Source: Nocardiopsis sp. JB363
GTDB lineage: Bacteria > Actinomycetota > Actinomycetes > Streptosporangiales > Streptosporangiaceae
Direction of reading: 5' to 3'
DNA: 64,000 bases
Assembly (NCBI RefSeq): GCF_900143625.1
Contig: NZ_FRFF01000131.1
Span: 62,001 to 126,000, forward strand
Numbering within the stretch: position 1 is the first letter of the stretch; every line of letters starts with the position of its first letter. Under the pieces are notes generated by a model, which was not told where the DNA came from, did no database searches, and saw only the letters and a list, made by a program, of their open reading frames with translations. Made by a program: the position numbers and the translations under genes. Positions 17,275 through 25,579 of the stretch are shown here, piece after piece.

Positions 17275-17934
17275 TCAGCCGACCTGGGCGCGCAGGAACG
17301 CCAGGACCGCCTGGACCCGACGGTGCACCCCGTCGTCGGGTGGCAGGTCCAGCTTGGCCAGGATGTTGCCCACGTGTTTGCCCACGGCGGCGTCGCTGAC
17401 CACGAGCTTGCGCGCGATGGCCCCGTTGGAGTGCCCCTCCGCCATCAGCTCGATCACCTCGCGTTCGCGGGCGGTCAGCCGCTGCAGCGGGTCGGCGCTG
17501 CGGCGCAGCAGCTGGCGCACCACCTCGGGATCGACGAAGGTGGCGCCCTCGACCACGTTGCGCAGCACCGAAGCGAACTCGCGAACGTCGCCCACCCGCT
17601 GCTTGAGCAGGTAGCCGACCCCCTCCCCCTCACCCGAGTCCAACAGTTCGGTGGCGTAGCTCAGCTCCACGTACTGGCTGAGCGCCACCACGGCCAGGCC
17701 CGGGTGGGTGCGGCGCAGTCGCACCGCGGCGCGCAGCCCCTCGTCGGTGAAGTCGGGGGGCATGCGGATGTCGGTGACGACCAGCCCGGGTCGGTGTTCG
17801 TCGACGGCCGCGATCAGTTCCTCGGCGTCGCCGACGGCGGCCACCACGGGGAAGCCGAAGCGTTCGAGCACCCCCACCAGGCCCTCGCGCAGCAGCACGC
17901 CGTCCTCGGCGAGCACGGTCGGTACCTGGGTCAC
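17275..17934 (-). CDS. NarL/LuxR-family response regulator
   Basis: This 219-residue two-component regulator has a receiver domain with an acidic pair near residues 10-11 and phospho-acceptor Asp55 in VVTDIRMPP. The LuxR helix-turn-helix spans about 150-212, with LTAREREVIELMAEGHSNGAIA followed by SDAAVGKHVGNIL. It should bind DNA when phosphorylated by the kinase encoded just upstream. Its GTG start overlaps the kinase stop (GTGA), giving translational coupling. Targets are unknown. A terminator follows. Confidence 0.92.
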   Translation of the reverse strand: MTQVPTVLAEDGVLLREGLVGVLERFGFPVVAAVGDAEELIAAVDEHRPGLVVTDIRMPPDFTDEGLRAAVRLRRTHPGLAVVALSQYVELSYATELLDSGEGEGVGYLLKQRVGDVREFASVLRNVVEGATFVDPEVVRQLLRRSADPLQRLTAREREVIELMAEGHSNGAIARKLVVSDAAVGKHVGNILAKLDLPPDDGVHRRVQAVLAFLRAQVG

Positions 17935-19298
17935 CTCTGGGTCTCCGGTTGGTCGGTCGTACAAGGCAGCTCCACTCGGATCCGTGTCGGCCCTCCTACG
18001 GGGCTGGACAGGTCCATTGTGCCGCCCATGACGGCGACCCTGTCGGCCATGCCGGTCAGGCCGCTGCCGCGCGAGGGGTCGGCGCCACCGGGTCCGTAGT
18101 CGGTGACCTCCACCGTGAGCACGTCCCCGCGAGGCTCTTCCCGCAGGTCGGCGTGGACGGTGACGGCGTTGGCCTCGGTGTGCTTGTAGGCGTTGGTGAG
18201 GGCTTCGGCCACCACGAAGTAGGCGGTGCCCTCCACGTGCGGGGGTTGGCGTCGTGGCAGATCGGCGTTGACGGTGACCGGAACCGGACAGTGATCGGCG
18301 AGTTCGGCCAGGGCGGAGGGCAGGCCGCGGTCGGTGAGCACGCGTGGGTGGATGCCGCGCACCAGTTCGCGGATCTCGTCGATGAGTTCGTCGGCCTTGG
18401 CCTGGGCGGCCACCACCCGCTGATCGGCGGGTGAGTCCTCGTCCAGGTCCACGCGGGCCATGCCCAGGTCCATGCTGAGCGCCACGAGCCGTTGCTGCGC
18501 GCCATCGTGCAGGTCGCGTTCGATGCGGCGGCGTTCGTACTCGAAGGCGTTGACCAGACGGGCGCGGGACTCGGTGACCTGGCCCAGTTCGGCGTAGAGT
18601 TCCTCCTTGGGCGGGCCGACCAGCAGGGCCCGGGCGACGACCCCGTGTCCGTAGGACAGCAGGCCGCAGCCGTACAGCAGTGGGACCGCCAACAGGGGTG
18701 AGACCAGGGCGAAGGGCAGGGCCTCCTGGCTGGTGTAGAGCTGGAACGGGCCCATGCTCAGCGGCGCCTCCCCCGGGACGGTGAGGATGAGTGGACCCGC
18801 CGCGAGGACGATCATGGTGGCCAGCAGGAACCCGACCAGGGACAGGGTGACGACGAACAGGACGAGCATCACCGCCGCGTAGGCCACCTCGCGCCAGGTC
18901 GCGGCCTCGGTGTAGCGGGTGCGGACCCATCCCCACAGGCCCGCGGGCGGATCACGGTGTCCGCTGCCCGCCGGGCCGGGCAGGACCAGCCGGAGCCGGC
19001 GCCGTTCCAGCGCTCCGAGCGGGATGGCGATGAGCGGGCCGAAGCACAGCACCATCACCAGTCCGATGAGCAGGAGCGTCACCGAAACGAAGGTCTTCCC
19101 CTTGATGATCGTGGCCAGGCCCACGAGCAGCGGTGAATACAGCGGCATCGAGACCATCGCGAGGACCCCGCCGACCACGATGGTCGTCAGGGTGTAGGCC
19201 AGGACCCGCCAGGCCCAGCCGCTGATCAGGTAGCGCGGGCCGGCCAGGGCCCGGGGCAGAGTGGTGGTTCGGGCGTCGGGGACGCTTCGGGAGCTCAT
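17931..19298 (-). CDS. NarL-type sensor histidine kinase
   Basis: This 455-residue membrane histidine kinase of the HisKA_3 class has hydrophobic segments around residues 31-50, 70-95, 140-170 and 195-215, followed by the dimerisation motif ERDLHDGAQQRL with phospho-acceptor His264. The HATPase region has NAYKHTEA (N box) and GSGLTGMADRV (G box). The N-terminal multi-pass region is probably the sensor; the ligand is unknown. Start ATG 19298 lacks a Shine-Dalgarno but has TAGCGT seven bases upstream, suggesting a leaderless message. It is divergent from purB. Confidence 0.9.
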   Translation of the reverse strand: MSSRSVPDARTTTLPRALAGPRYLISGWAWRVLAYTLTTIVVGGVLAMVSMPLYSPLLVGLATIIKGKTFVSVTLLLIGLVMVLCFGPLIAIPLGALERRRLRLVLPGPAGSGHRDPPAGLWGWVRTRYTEAATWREVAYAAVMLVLFVVTLSLVGFLLATMIVLAAGPLILTVPGEAPLSMGPFQLYTSQEALPFALVSPLLAVPLLYGCGLLSYGHGVVARALLVGPPKEELYAELGQVTESRARLVNAFEYERRRIERDLHDGAQQRLVALSMDLGMARVDLDEDSPADQRVVAAQAKADELIDEIRELVRGIHPRVLTDRGLPSALAELADHCPVPVTVNADLPRRQPPHVEGTAYFVVAEALTNAYKHTEANAVTVHADLREEPRGDVLTVEVTDYGPGGADPSRGSGLTGMADRVAVMGGTMDLSSPVGGPTRIRVELPCTTDQPETQR

Positions 19299-19417
19299 GA
19301 TGCCAACGCTAGGCCGCGGAGCGGGCCCGGGAACATCCGCCGGACCCGTCGATTCGCGGTAGGGACGGCCCTACCGTCGTGGTCCGGCCCGGCCGACGGC
19401 GTAGCAGTTCAGACCGG

Positions 19418-19423
19418 TAGGAT
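19418..19423 (+). promoter_or_regulatory. -10 box of purB, probable leaderless start
   Basis: TAGGAT is eight bases before GTG 19432. On the other strand TAGCGT sits seven bases before the kinase ATG. Both divergent genes therefore appear to be leaderless. Confidence 0.45.
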
Positions 19424-19431
19424 GGGCCGAC

Positions 19432-20862
19432 GTGAGCGCGAAACCCGTCATCCCCGATGTCCTGGCCGCCCGCTACGCTTCGGCGGAGCTGACCCGGCTG
19501 TGGTCCCCCGAGTACAAGGTGGTCGCCGAACGGCGGCTGTGGCTGGCCGTGCTGCGCGCCCAGGCGCGCCTGGGCGTGGACGTGCCGGCCGGTGTGGTCG
19601 AGGACTACGAGAAGGTCCTGGAACAGGTCGACCTGGCCTCCATCGCCGAGCGTGAGCGCGTCACCCGGCACGACGTCAAGGCCCGGATCGAGGAGTTCAA
19701 CGCCCTCGCCGGCCACGAGCACGTGCACAAGGGCATGACCTCGCGCGACCTGACCGAGAACGTCGAGCAGTTGCAGGTGCGCGACAGCCTGCTGCTGGTG
19801 CGCGGCCGCGTGGTCGCGTTGCTGTCCAGGTTGGGGCGGCTCTCCGCGGAGTACGGCGAGACCGTCATGGCCGGCCGTTCGCACAACGTGGCCGCGCAGG
19901 CGACCACGCTCGGCAAGCGATTCGCCTCGATCACCGACGAGGTGTTGGTGGCGTACGGGCGGTTGGAGGAGCTCATCGCCCGCTACCCGCTGCGCGGGAT
20001 CAAGGGCCCGGTCGGGACCGCCCAGGACATGTTGGACCTGCTCGGCGGCGACCGCGAGGCGCTGACCTCCCTGGAGAACGAGGTGGCCGCCCACCTGGGG
20101 TTCGAGCGGCGGTTCACCAGCGTGGGCCAGGTGTACCCGCGCTCCTTGGACTTCGAGGTGCTGACCGCGCTGGTGCAGTTGGCCGCCGGACCCTCCTCGC
20201 TGGCCAAGACCATCCGTTTGATGGCCGGACACGAGCTGGTCACCGAGGGCTTCGCCGAGGGCCAGGTCGGCTCGTCGGCGATGCCGCACAAGATGAACAC
20301 GCGTTCGTGCGAGCGGGTCAACGGGCTGACCGTGATCCTGCGCGGGTACGCGTCCATGACCGGTGAGCTGGCCGGCGATCAGTGGAACGAGGGCGACGTG
20401 TCGTGCTCGGTGGTGCGCCGGGTGGCGCTGCCGGACGCGTTCTTCGCCTTCGACGGGCTGGTGGAGACCATGCTGACGGTGCTGGACGAGTTCGGCGCCT
20501 TCCCCGCGGTGATCTCCGCGGAGCTGGACCGCTACCTGCCGTTCCTGGCCACCACCAAGATGCTGATGGCGGCGGTGCGCGCCGGTGTGGGGCGCGAGAG
20601 CGCCCACGAGCTCATCAAGGAGCACGCGGTGGGTTCCGCGTTGGCGATGCGTCAGGAGGGTGTGGGCAACCGGCTGCTGGACCGGCTGGCCGAGGACGAA
20701 CGCTTCCCGTTGGACCGGGCCGCCCTGGACACCCTGCTGGCCGACCGGATCACGTTCACCGGCGCCGCCGCCGACCAGGTCGCCGACGTGGTGGCGCGAG
20801 TGGACGCCGTATTGGCCGAGCACCCCGAGGCCACCGCGTACGCGCCGGGGTCGATCCTGTAG
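19432..20862 (+). CDS. purB: adenylosuccinate lyase
   Basis: This 476-residue fumarase/aspartase-superfamily lyase acts twice in purine synthesis, converting SAICAR to AICAR and adenylosuccinate to AMP, each with release of fumarate. Seen are HDVKARIEEF near residue 77, HKGMTSRDLTEN near 101 (with the catalytic His region), and the family signature GSSAMPHKMN near 280. Length and order are normal for actinobacterial PurB. It is a single gene with a strong terminator. Confidence 0.95.
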   Translation: MSAKPVIPDVLAARYASAELTRLWSPEYKVVAERRLWLAVLRAQARLGVDVPAGVVEDYEKVLEQVDLASIAERERVTRHDVKARIEEFNALAGHEHVHKGMTSRDLTENVEQLQVRDSLLLVRGRVVALLSRLGRLSAEYGETVMAGRSHNVAAQATTLGKRFASITDEVLVAYGRLEELIARYPLRGIKGPVGTAQDMLDLLGGDREALTSLENEVAAHLGFERRFTSVGQVYPRSLDFEVLTALVQLAAGPSSLAKTIRLMAGHELVTEGFAEGQVGSSAMPHKMNTRSCERVNGLTVILRGYASMTGELAGDQWNEGDVSCSVVRRVALPDAFFAFDGLVETMLTVLDEFGAFPAVISAELDRYLPFLATTKMLMAAVRAGVGRESAHELIKEHAVGSALAMRQEGVGNRLLDRLAEDERFPLDRAALDTLLADRITFTGAAADQVADVVARVDAVLAEHPEATAYAPGSIL

Positions 20863-20882
20863 TCGCCGCTCGATGTCGAGAG

Positions 20883-20916
20883 GGGGTCCGAGGCCTTGTG
20901 CCTCGGGCCCCTCTTT
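20883..20916 (+). terminator. intrinsic terminator after purB
   Basis: GGGGTCCGAGGC (20883-20894) pairs with GCCTCGGGCCCC (20900-20911), with one G-T wobble and a five-base loop. It is followed by TCTTT. Confidence 0.85.
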
Positions 20917-21037
20917 CGTGGGATCGGGCGTTCGTGTCTTCGGGATATGGCGCTTTTCACTCGCGCTAACAGTGGGTTTGAAAGTTAACACCTATTACGG
21001 TTGAGGGTGTCGGACCACCCCTCGCTAGGAGACCCCC

Positions 21038-21184
21038 ATGATCGACCCGACCTCCTTCGGGACCGCCGTCCTGGTTCTGGGCGTGCTCGCCGCCATGATC
21101 ATCGCCTTCGGGCTCGCCGCCCTGTCCGACATGGCGCTGCGTCGCCGTGAGGACCGCGCCACCAAGGGTCCCACCGGCGACTGA
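21038..21184 (+). CDS. 48-residue single-helix membrane peptide
   Basis: This short open frame is preceded by AGGAG and begins MIDPTSFGTAVLVLGVL. A hydrophobic helix spans about residues 8-31, followed by a positively charged stretch (MALRRRED) and a short hydrophilic tail. It looks like a genuine small inner-membrane protein with its C terminus in the cytoplasm. An AT-rich stretch (20970-21000) about 40-70 bases upstream may hold the promoter. The function is unknown. It was too short for routine gene calling. Confidence 0.6.
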   Translation: MIDPTSFGTAVLVLGVLAAMIIAFGLAALSDMALRRREDRATKGPTGD

Positions 21185-21226
21185 GCCTCCAGAAGTGGCA
21201 CGTCCGCACTCGGTCCGAACCCCGTC

Positions 21227-22243
21227 TCATTCGGTGGCGGACGGGAAACGCCAATCGCCCTCCTCAACCTGCCGTTCCTCCGCGCTCAGGTCGACATCGG
21301 CCTCCGCGAAGACCTCGCGGACCCGCCGCTCCATGTCCTCGGACATGTAGTGGTGGCTCAGGTCCAACCGGGCCAGATCACGGAAGATCGGGGCGCCGAT
21401 CAGCACTTCGGCGCCCTCGTCGGTGAGCGTGCCCATCGACAGGTCCAGGGAACGCAACCGGCCCACCACGGGAGCCTCCGCCAAGGCGCGCACCCACAGG
21501 TCGGTGTCCTCGGCGTTGCGAAGCCCCAGGTGGAGCAGGCGCGGGAACGCCTCGCCCGACAGGATGCGGGCCAGGTCTCGCGGGTAGGTGTCGCCCCGAT
21601 ATTGTCCGACCCCCAGCCACAGTTCCAGGTGCTCCAGCTCGGGCAGGTCGGAGCCGTCGATGCCGCGGGCGACGCGCGCGGGCAGGCCACCGGTCTGCAC
21701 GGTGAGGGTGCGCAGCGCGTCGTGGCGTCCGATGTCCAACCCCAGATGGCTGCCCGGGTTGAGGTAGGGGTCGCCGGTGCCGCGCACGGCGAACTCGGTC
21801 AGGTTCGGGTAGGCGGCCAGGACCGGGGCCAGGTCCGGCTGATGGATCCAGGAGAGTTCGGCCTCCTCGGAGATGAGGTCGCCGATGAACAGTGCCCTGA
21901 GCCCGGGGAACCGGTCCGCGTGCTCCAGGAGCGCGTCACGGGCGGGGGCGCCGGGTTCGTCCAACTCGGAATCGCCCGCGGCTCCGATCACGATGGCCTT
22001 CACCGCGGTGGTGTCCGCCGCGGTCACGAAGGAACCGAAGTGGTCGGCGAACTCCTCCTCGGGTTCGAAGGACTCGACCTGGAACCGCCACGCGTAGGCC
22101 TCGGGGGTACGAAGGGCCGCGTTCTGCGTTTCGGTGTCCACGTGGTCACGTTCGTACCGGGGGGTCGAGGCCGAAAGCTCCTGCGCGGACGCGTAGTCGA
22201 ATACCGGCAGGCCGCCGAACTCGGTGAGGTGTTCGAAGAACAT
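21227..22243 (-). CDS. STM4015 family leucine-rich-repeat protein
   Basis: This 338-residue protein is of the STM4015 type, common in actinobacteria and in Salmonella. Leucine-rich units can be seen, such as LPELEHLELWLG, FPRLLHLGLRNAE, GRLRSLDLSMGTLTDEGA and LARLDLSHHYMS. The N terminus FFEHLTEFGGLPVFD is the usual family start. ATG 22243 has AGGAG seven bases upstream. It is probably a cytoplasmic protein-interaction module; its role is unknown. It lies immediately beside the trailer end of the CRISPR array and points away from it, with no sign of a Cas function. Confidence 0.8.
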   Translation of the reverse strand: MFFEHLTEFGGLPVFDYASAQELSASTPRYERDHVDTETQNAALRTPEAYAWRFQVESFEPEEEFADHFGSFVTAADTTAVKAIVIGAAGDSELDEPGAPARDALLEHADRFPGLRALFIGDLISEEAELSWIHQPDLAPVLAAYPNLTEFAVRGTGDPYLNPGSHLGLDIGRHDALRTLTVQTGGLPARVARGIDGSDLPELEHLELWLGVGQYRGDTYPRDLARILSGEAFPRLLHLGLRNAEDTDLWVRALAEAPVVGRLRSLDLSMGTLTDEGAEVLIGAPIFRDLARLDLSHHYMSEDMERRVREVFAEADVDLSAEERQVEEGDWRFPSATE

Positions 22244-22422
22244 GGGCCACTCCTGGTGCAGATGTTCAAGGTGTGGGCCATGTTTAGCACCGCGAGGTGA
22301 CGAAACCCGGAAAACGCACGATTCGAGCACCGACGTTCAGGTGGCGCTCCCCCGGAACCGGACACCACGAAGGCATCGGAACCTCTTGGCGTCAGGCCCG
22401 TTGGTTTGCCCGACGCGGACAC

Positions 22423-23610
22423 GGCCCCATCCCCGCGTGCGCGGGGAGCAGAGGTGGTGCAGGTGCTTTTCCAGGTCGGGCAGGGGTCCATCCCCGCGTG
22501 CGCGGGGAGCAGCGCGCGGCGCTTCTTGCTGCGGGGGCGGGGGGTGGTCCATCCCCGCGTGCGCGGGGAGCAGTGCATCGGCAAGCTCTCGGCCTCACCG
22601 TCCGAGGGTCCATCCCCGCGTGCGCGGGGAGCAGTGGTAGTCGGGGAAGCGGGTGCGGGGGTCCTTGGGTCCATCCCCGCGTGCGCGGGGAGCAGGGTGA
22701 ACGGCCCCTACCTGGACGGTAGGGGCCGGGTCCATCCCCGCGTGCGCGGGGAGCAGCCGCGCATCATGAGGCACACCGCCGCCTCATGGGGTCCATCCCC
22801 GCGTGCGCGGGGAGCAGGTCATCTCGATCATCGCGGGGTCAGAAGCCGGGGGTCCATCCCCGCGTGCGCGGGGAGCAGGCCGGGGCCCGGTGGGTGCCCG
22901 CTGGTGCGTGGGGTCCATCCCCGCGTGCGCGGGGAGCAGGGGGTCGCCGACCCGAACGGGGGCACCGTCGCGGGTCCATCCCCGCGTGCGCGGGGAGCAG
23001 ATGCTCCTCCTTGCCTGCCGGTTCGAGGAGCTGGGTCCATCCCCGCGTGCGCGGGGAGCAGCATGAGGTTCCTTTTCTGTTCGTTGTTCATGGGGGTCCA
23101 TCCCCGCGTGCGCGGGGAGCAGCCGCGGGCAGCGCGGGCCCGGTTGGCTTCACTGGGTCCATCCCCGCGTGCGCGGGGAGCAGGCACCGTCGGGCACCTT
23201 GCGCTTGCCGGTCTCGGGTCCATCCCCGCGTGCGCGGGGAGCAGCTGGTGGGAGCCATCCGCCTGCCCGGTGGCGCGGGTCCATCCCCGCGTGCGCGGGG
23301 AGCAGGTCGGTCAGGGTCTGGCCCCGGCGGACGTCGGGGGTCCATCCCCGCGTGCGCGGGGAGCAGGCGGCGATGATGGCGGCCGCGCCACCTCCGCCGG
23401 GTCCATCCCCGCGTGCGCGGGGAGCAGATTTGGGCCCCGACCGTGGCCCCGGGGCCGGTGGGTCCATCCCCGCGTGCGCGGGGAGCAGGCCAACAGTTCG
23501 GCTCAGGGCATGCACCAGATGGGTCCATCCCCGCGTGCGCGGGGAGCAGGACCCGTTCCTCGCGGTGCTCAGCTTGGTGGAGGGTCCATCCCCGCGTGCG
23601 CGGGGAGCAG
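22423..23610 (-). CRISPR. type I-E CRISPR array, 20 repeats and 19 spacers
   Basis: The 29-bp repeats share the core ATCCCCGCGTGCGCGGGGAG and recur every 61 bases without exception, from 22423-22451 to 23582-23610, with 32-bp spacers throughout. Read on the minus strand the repeat starts CTGCTCCCCGCGCACGCGGG and ends in the handle ATGGACCC, the type I-E pattern. The leftmost repeat has two substitutions (positions 3 and 4 of the plus-strand unit), as expected of the trailer end, and the third repeat differs at its first base. The leader is therefore on the right. No cas gene is found within the window on either side. Very low repeat decay suggests the array is or was recently active. Confidence 0.98.
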
Positions 23611-23740
23611 TCTCGCTGACCTGCAGCTTCACCCGGAGAACAGGCTCGAATCTGCAACTAGTTGAGAGTTGGACATTGATCCACTTTCCGGACAAAACTC
23701 ACAAGCGAGCCACTCAAGCAAGTGCCCCTGCGGCCAGCGA
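23611..23740 (-). promoter_or_regulatory. probable CRISPR leader
   Basis: This stretch directly precedes the first repeat in the transcribed (minus) direction and is richer in A/T than its surroundings, for example around 23655-23705. The bases next to the repeat resemble no repeat unit, so the array really ends at 23610. The exact promoter was not resolved. The remainder to 23825 holds nothing recognisable. Confidence 0.5.
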
Positions 23741-23825
23741 TCGACCAAAGGAAACACCTCCTACACCCGCTCAACGATAGCGAGGCAAAGGGATCCAGGC
23801 ATCCACGAGCCTTCCGGAATTTTAG

Positions 23826-23838
23826 TTCAAAACTCGAA
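23826..23838. promoter_or_regulatory. operator half-palindrome upstream of MarR gene
   Basis: TTCAAAACTCGAA matches the 13-bp pattern TTCGA-N3-TCGAA with one mismatch. Its centre is 29 bp from a second copy at 23855-23867. Confidence 0.5.
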
Positions 23839-23854
23839 GCATCGCATGGTTTAT

Positions 23855-23867
23855 TTCGAGGCTCAAA
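23855..23867. promoter_or_regulatory. operator copy between -35 and -10 of the MarR gene
   Basis: TTCGAGGCTCAAA matches TTCGA-N3-TCGAA with one mismatch. It lies just upstream of the -10 box TAGAAT (23876-23881), a position that would block RNA polymerase. Autorepression is the natural reading. Confidence 0.5.
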
Positions 23868-23875
23868 CCGAACGC

Positions 23876-23881
23876 TAGAAT
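23876..23881 (+). promoter_or_regulatory. -10 box of the leaderless MarR gene
   Basis: TAGAAT is seven bases before ATG 23889 and there is no Shine-Dalgarno, so the message is probably leaderless. Confidence 0.5.
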
Positions 23882-23888
23882 TCCGGCC

Positions 23889-24359
23889 ATGGACGACGGA
23901 CTCCTCGCACGTGCGGTGCGGGCCAACCACGAGCTGTTCCTGCTGACCAGTGACCGCATGGCCGCCACCTTCGCGGACCTGGAAATCACCTCCTCGACGG
24001 CCTCGCTCCTGCTGGAGATCGACCCGAAACAGGAACCGCCGACCATGAAGGCTCTGGCGGGTCGGCTCTACTGCAACGCCCCCAACCTCACCTTCCTCAT
24101 CGACCAACTCGTCGCCCGCGGCATGGTCGAGCGCGTGCGGGCCACAAAGGACCGGCGCCAACGCGCGGCCGTGCTCACCGAGAAGGGTGCGCGCACACGC
24201 GCGACCCTGATGGACGTCGCGCTCGCCACCTCCCCCTTGCGGCATCTGACCACCGAGGAGCGAACAGCGGTGTCGTCCATCCTGGAGGGCGCCCTCACAC
24301 GCGCCAAGGCCTCTCCTGCCGAGGACGATCCCCTGACCACGGTCGACAGCACCCGGTGA
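23889..24359 (+). CDS. MarR family transcriptional regulator
   Basis: This 156-residue winged-helix regulator has a helix-turn-helix around residues 50-75 (MKALAGRLYCNAPNLTFLIDQL) and the wing RVRATKDRRQRAAVLTEKG, both typical of MarR. It is followed after 109 bases by an SDR gene on the same strand. Both genes carry paired copies of the same 13-bp inverted repeat, so this protein probably represses itself and the SDR gene, with relief by an unknown small molecule. Confidence 0.88.
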   Translation: MDDGLLARAVRANHELFLLTSDRMAATFADLEITSSTASLLLEIDPKQEPPTMKALAGRLYCNAPNLTFLIDQLVARGMVERVRATKDRRQRAAVLTEKGARTRATLMDVALATSPLRHLTTEERTAVSSILEGALTRAKASPAEDDPLTTVDSTR

Positions 24360-24406
24360 CCCACTCCCCGCGAGTCGGTGCCGCCATATCCACACCCGAA
24401 AAGTAT

Positions 24407-24453
24407 TTCGAGTATCGAAGCATCATGCTAGCGTCAGTGCTTCGACACTCGAA
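24407..24453. promoter_or_regulatory. paired operators flanking the SDR promoter
   Basis: Two perfect copies of TTCGA-N3-TCGAA lie at 24407-24419 and 24441-24453. With their flanks they also form a larger 16-bp inverted repeat (15 of 16 matching). Between them is an extended -10 box, TG-C-TAGCGT (TAGCGT at 24429-24434). The SDR start codon is 15 bases beyond. The same motif upstream of the MarR gene makes MarR the likely binder. Confidence 0.7.
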
Positions 24454-24468
24454 CCACTGGAGGATTCC

Positions 24469-25281
24469 GTGCGAGACGGCTATCGCGGCATCACCGCACT
24501 CGTCACCGGCGCGTCGAAGGGGCTGGGGCGAGAGCTCGCGCTGGAGCTGGCCCGGAGGGGTGCTCGACCGGTACTGCTGGCCCGCTCGGCGGATCGGCTG
24601 CGGGAACTCGCCGCGCAGATCAGCGAACAGCACGGCGGAGCCGAAACCGAGGTGATCGTCGCCGACCTCGCCGCACCGGAGGGACCGAAACAGGTCCTAC
24701 GAGAGCTGCACCAACGCGGCCTGAGCGTGGACCTGCTGGTCAACAACGCCGGTATCGGCAGTGCGGGCCCGTTCCTGGACCGCCCGCTCGAACCGCAACT
24801 GCGTTCCGTCGACGTCAACATCGGCGGCCTGCTCACCCTCACTCACGCGATCGGGGCCGAACTGGTCGCCCACGGCTCCGGCGGCATCATCAACGTGTCC
24901 TCCACCGCGGCCTTCCAACCCATGCCCTACCAGGCCGGTTACGCCGCGAGCAAGGCGTTCGTGCTCTCCTTCAGCGAGTCGCTGGCCGAGGAACTGCGCG
25001 GTACCGGTGTCCACGTCATGGCCGCGCATCCCGGCGCGATCGCGACCGGTTTCTTCGACGGCACCTCCATGACGATCCCCCCGACCGCCGACGCACCGGT
25101 CTCCGTCGCGGCCGGCATCCTCGACGACTACGCCCGGCGGCGCGCGGTGTCCTACCCGGGCCGGAGCGTCTTCAGGGCCATGACCTGGGCTTCACGTCTG
25201 CTGCCGCGCACCGTCGCCGTGCGGGTGGCCGGTGCGTTCAACCGGCGGCTGCACCTGCACGAGGTCGTCGACCTCGTCTAG
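24469..25281 (+). CDS. short-chain dehydrogenase/reductase (SDR)
   Basis: This 270-residue NAD(P)-dependent SDR has the cofactor motif TGASKGLG near residues 15-22, NNAGIG near 90, catalytic Ser in INVSSTAA and Tyr-x-x-x-Lys in YAASK near 163. The C-terminal extension with hydrophobic character (FRAMTWASRLLPRTVAVRVAG) suggests membrane association. GTG 24469 follows GGAGG at optimal spacing. It appears to be controlled by the neighbouring MarR protein. The substrate is unknown; detoxification of a reactive carbonyl is possible. Confidence 0.87.
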   Translation: MRDGYRGITALVTGASKGLGRELALELARRGARPVLLARSADRLRELAAQISEQHGGAETEVIVADLAAPEGPKQVLRELHQRGLSVDLLVNNAGIGSAGPFLDRPLEPQLRSVDVNIGGLLTLTHAIGAELVAHGSGGIINVSSTAAFQPMPYQAGYAASKAFVLSFSESLAEELRGTGVHVMAAHPGAIATGFFDGTSMTIPPTADAPVSVAAGILDDYARRRAVSYPGRSVFRAMTWASRLLPRTVAVRVAGAFNRRLHLHEVVDLV

Positions 25282-25579
25282 GTCATCTCCGGGAAGGACC
25301 ACCACGACCGACCTCGAAAAACGGTGTGCCTCGTCGACGGATGGTCGTGAGGGAACCTCTCGTGGGGAGAGGCCCTGAGCCGAGAAGGCGGGTGCTTCCC
25401 TCGGGCCGGCCCGGTGGTTTCGACGGTCGACCCGAGAGAGGGGCCGGGCTCGGATCAGCGGGGCCGAGACCATGACGCGCCTTCCTCACGTGGTGCGGCC
25501 GGCCTGACGGGGGCGTACCCGTCTGCGCCGGCCGCACCGGTGGGCCCACCCATGTTTCCCCACACGCGCCCCGGCCCCT

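Noticed and set aside
21227..22243. The STM4015-like gene as a CRISPR accessory factor
   Set aside because: It only abuts the trailer end of the array and points away; the family is widespread without CRISPR.
22406..23665. Long open frames through the CRISPR array with repeated peptides such as HPRVRGEQ and PSPRARGA
   Set aside because: The peptide repeats are just the 29-bp CRISPR repeat read in different frames (61-bp period shifts the frame each unit). There is no Shine-Dalgarno and no homology.
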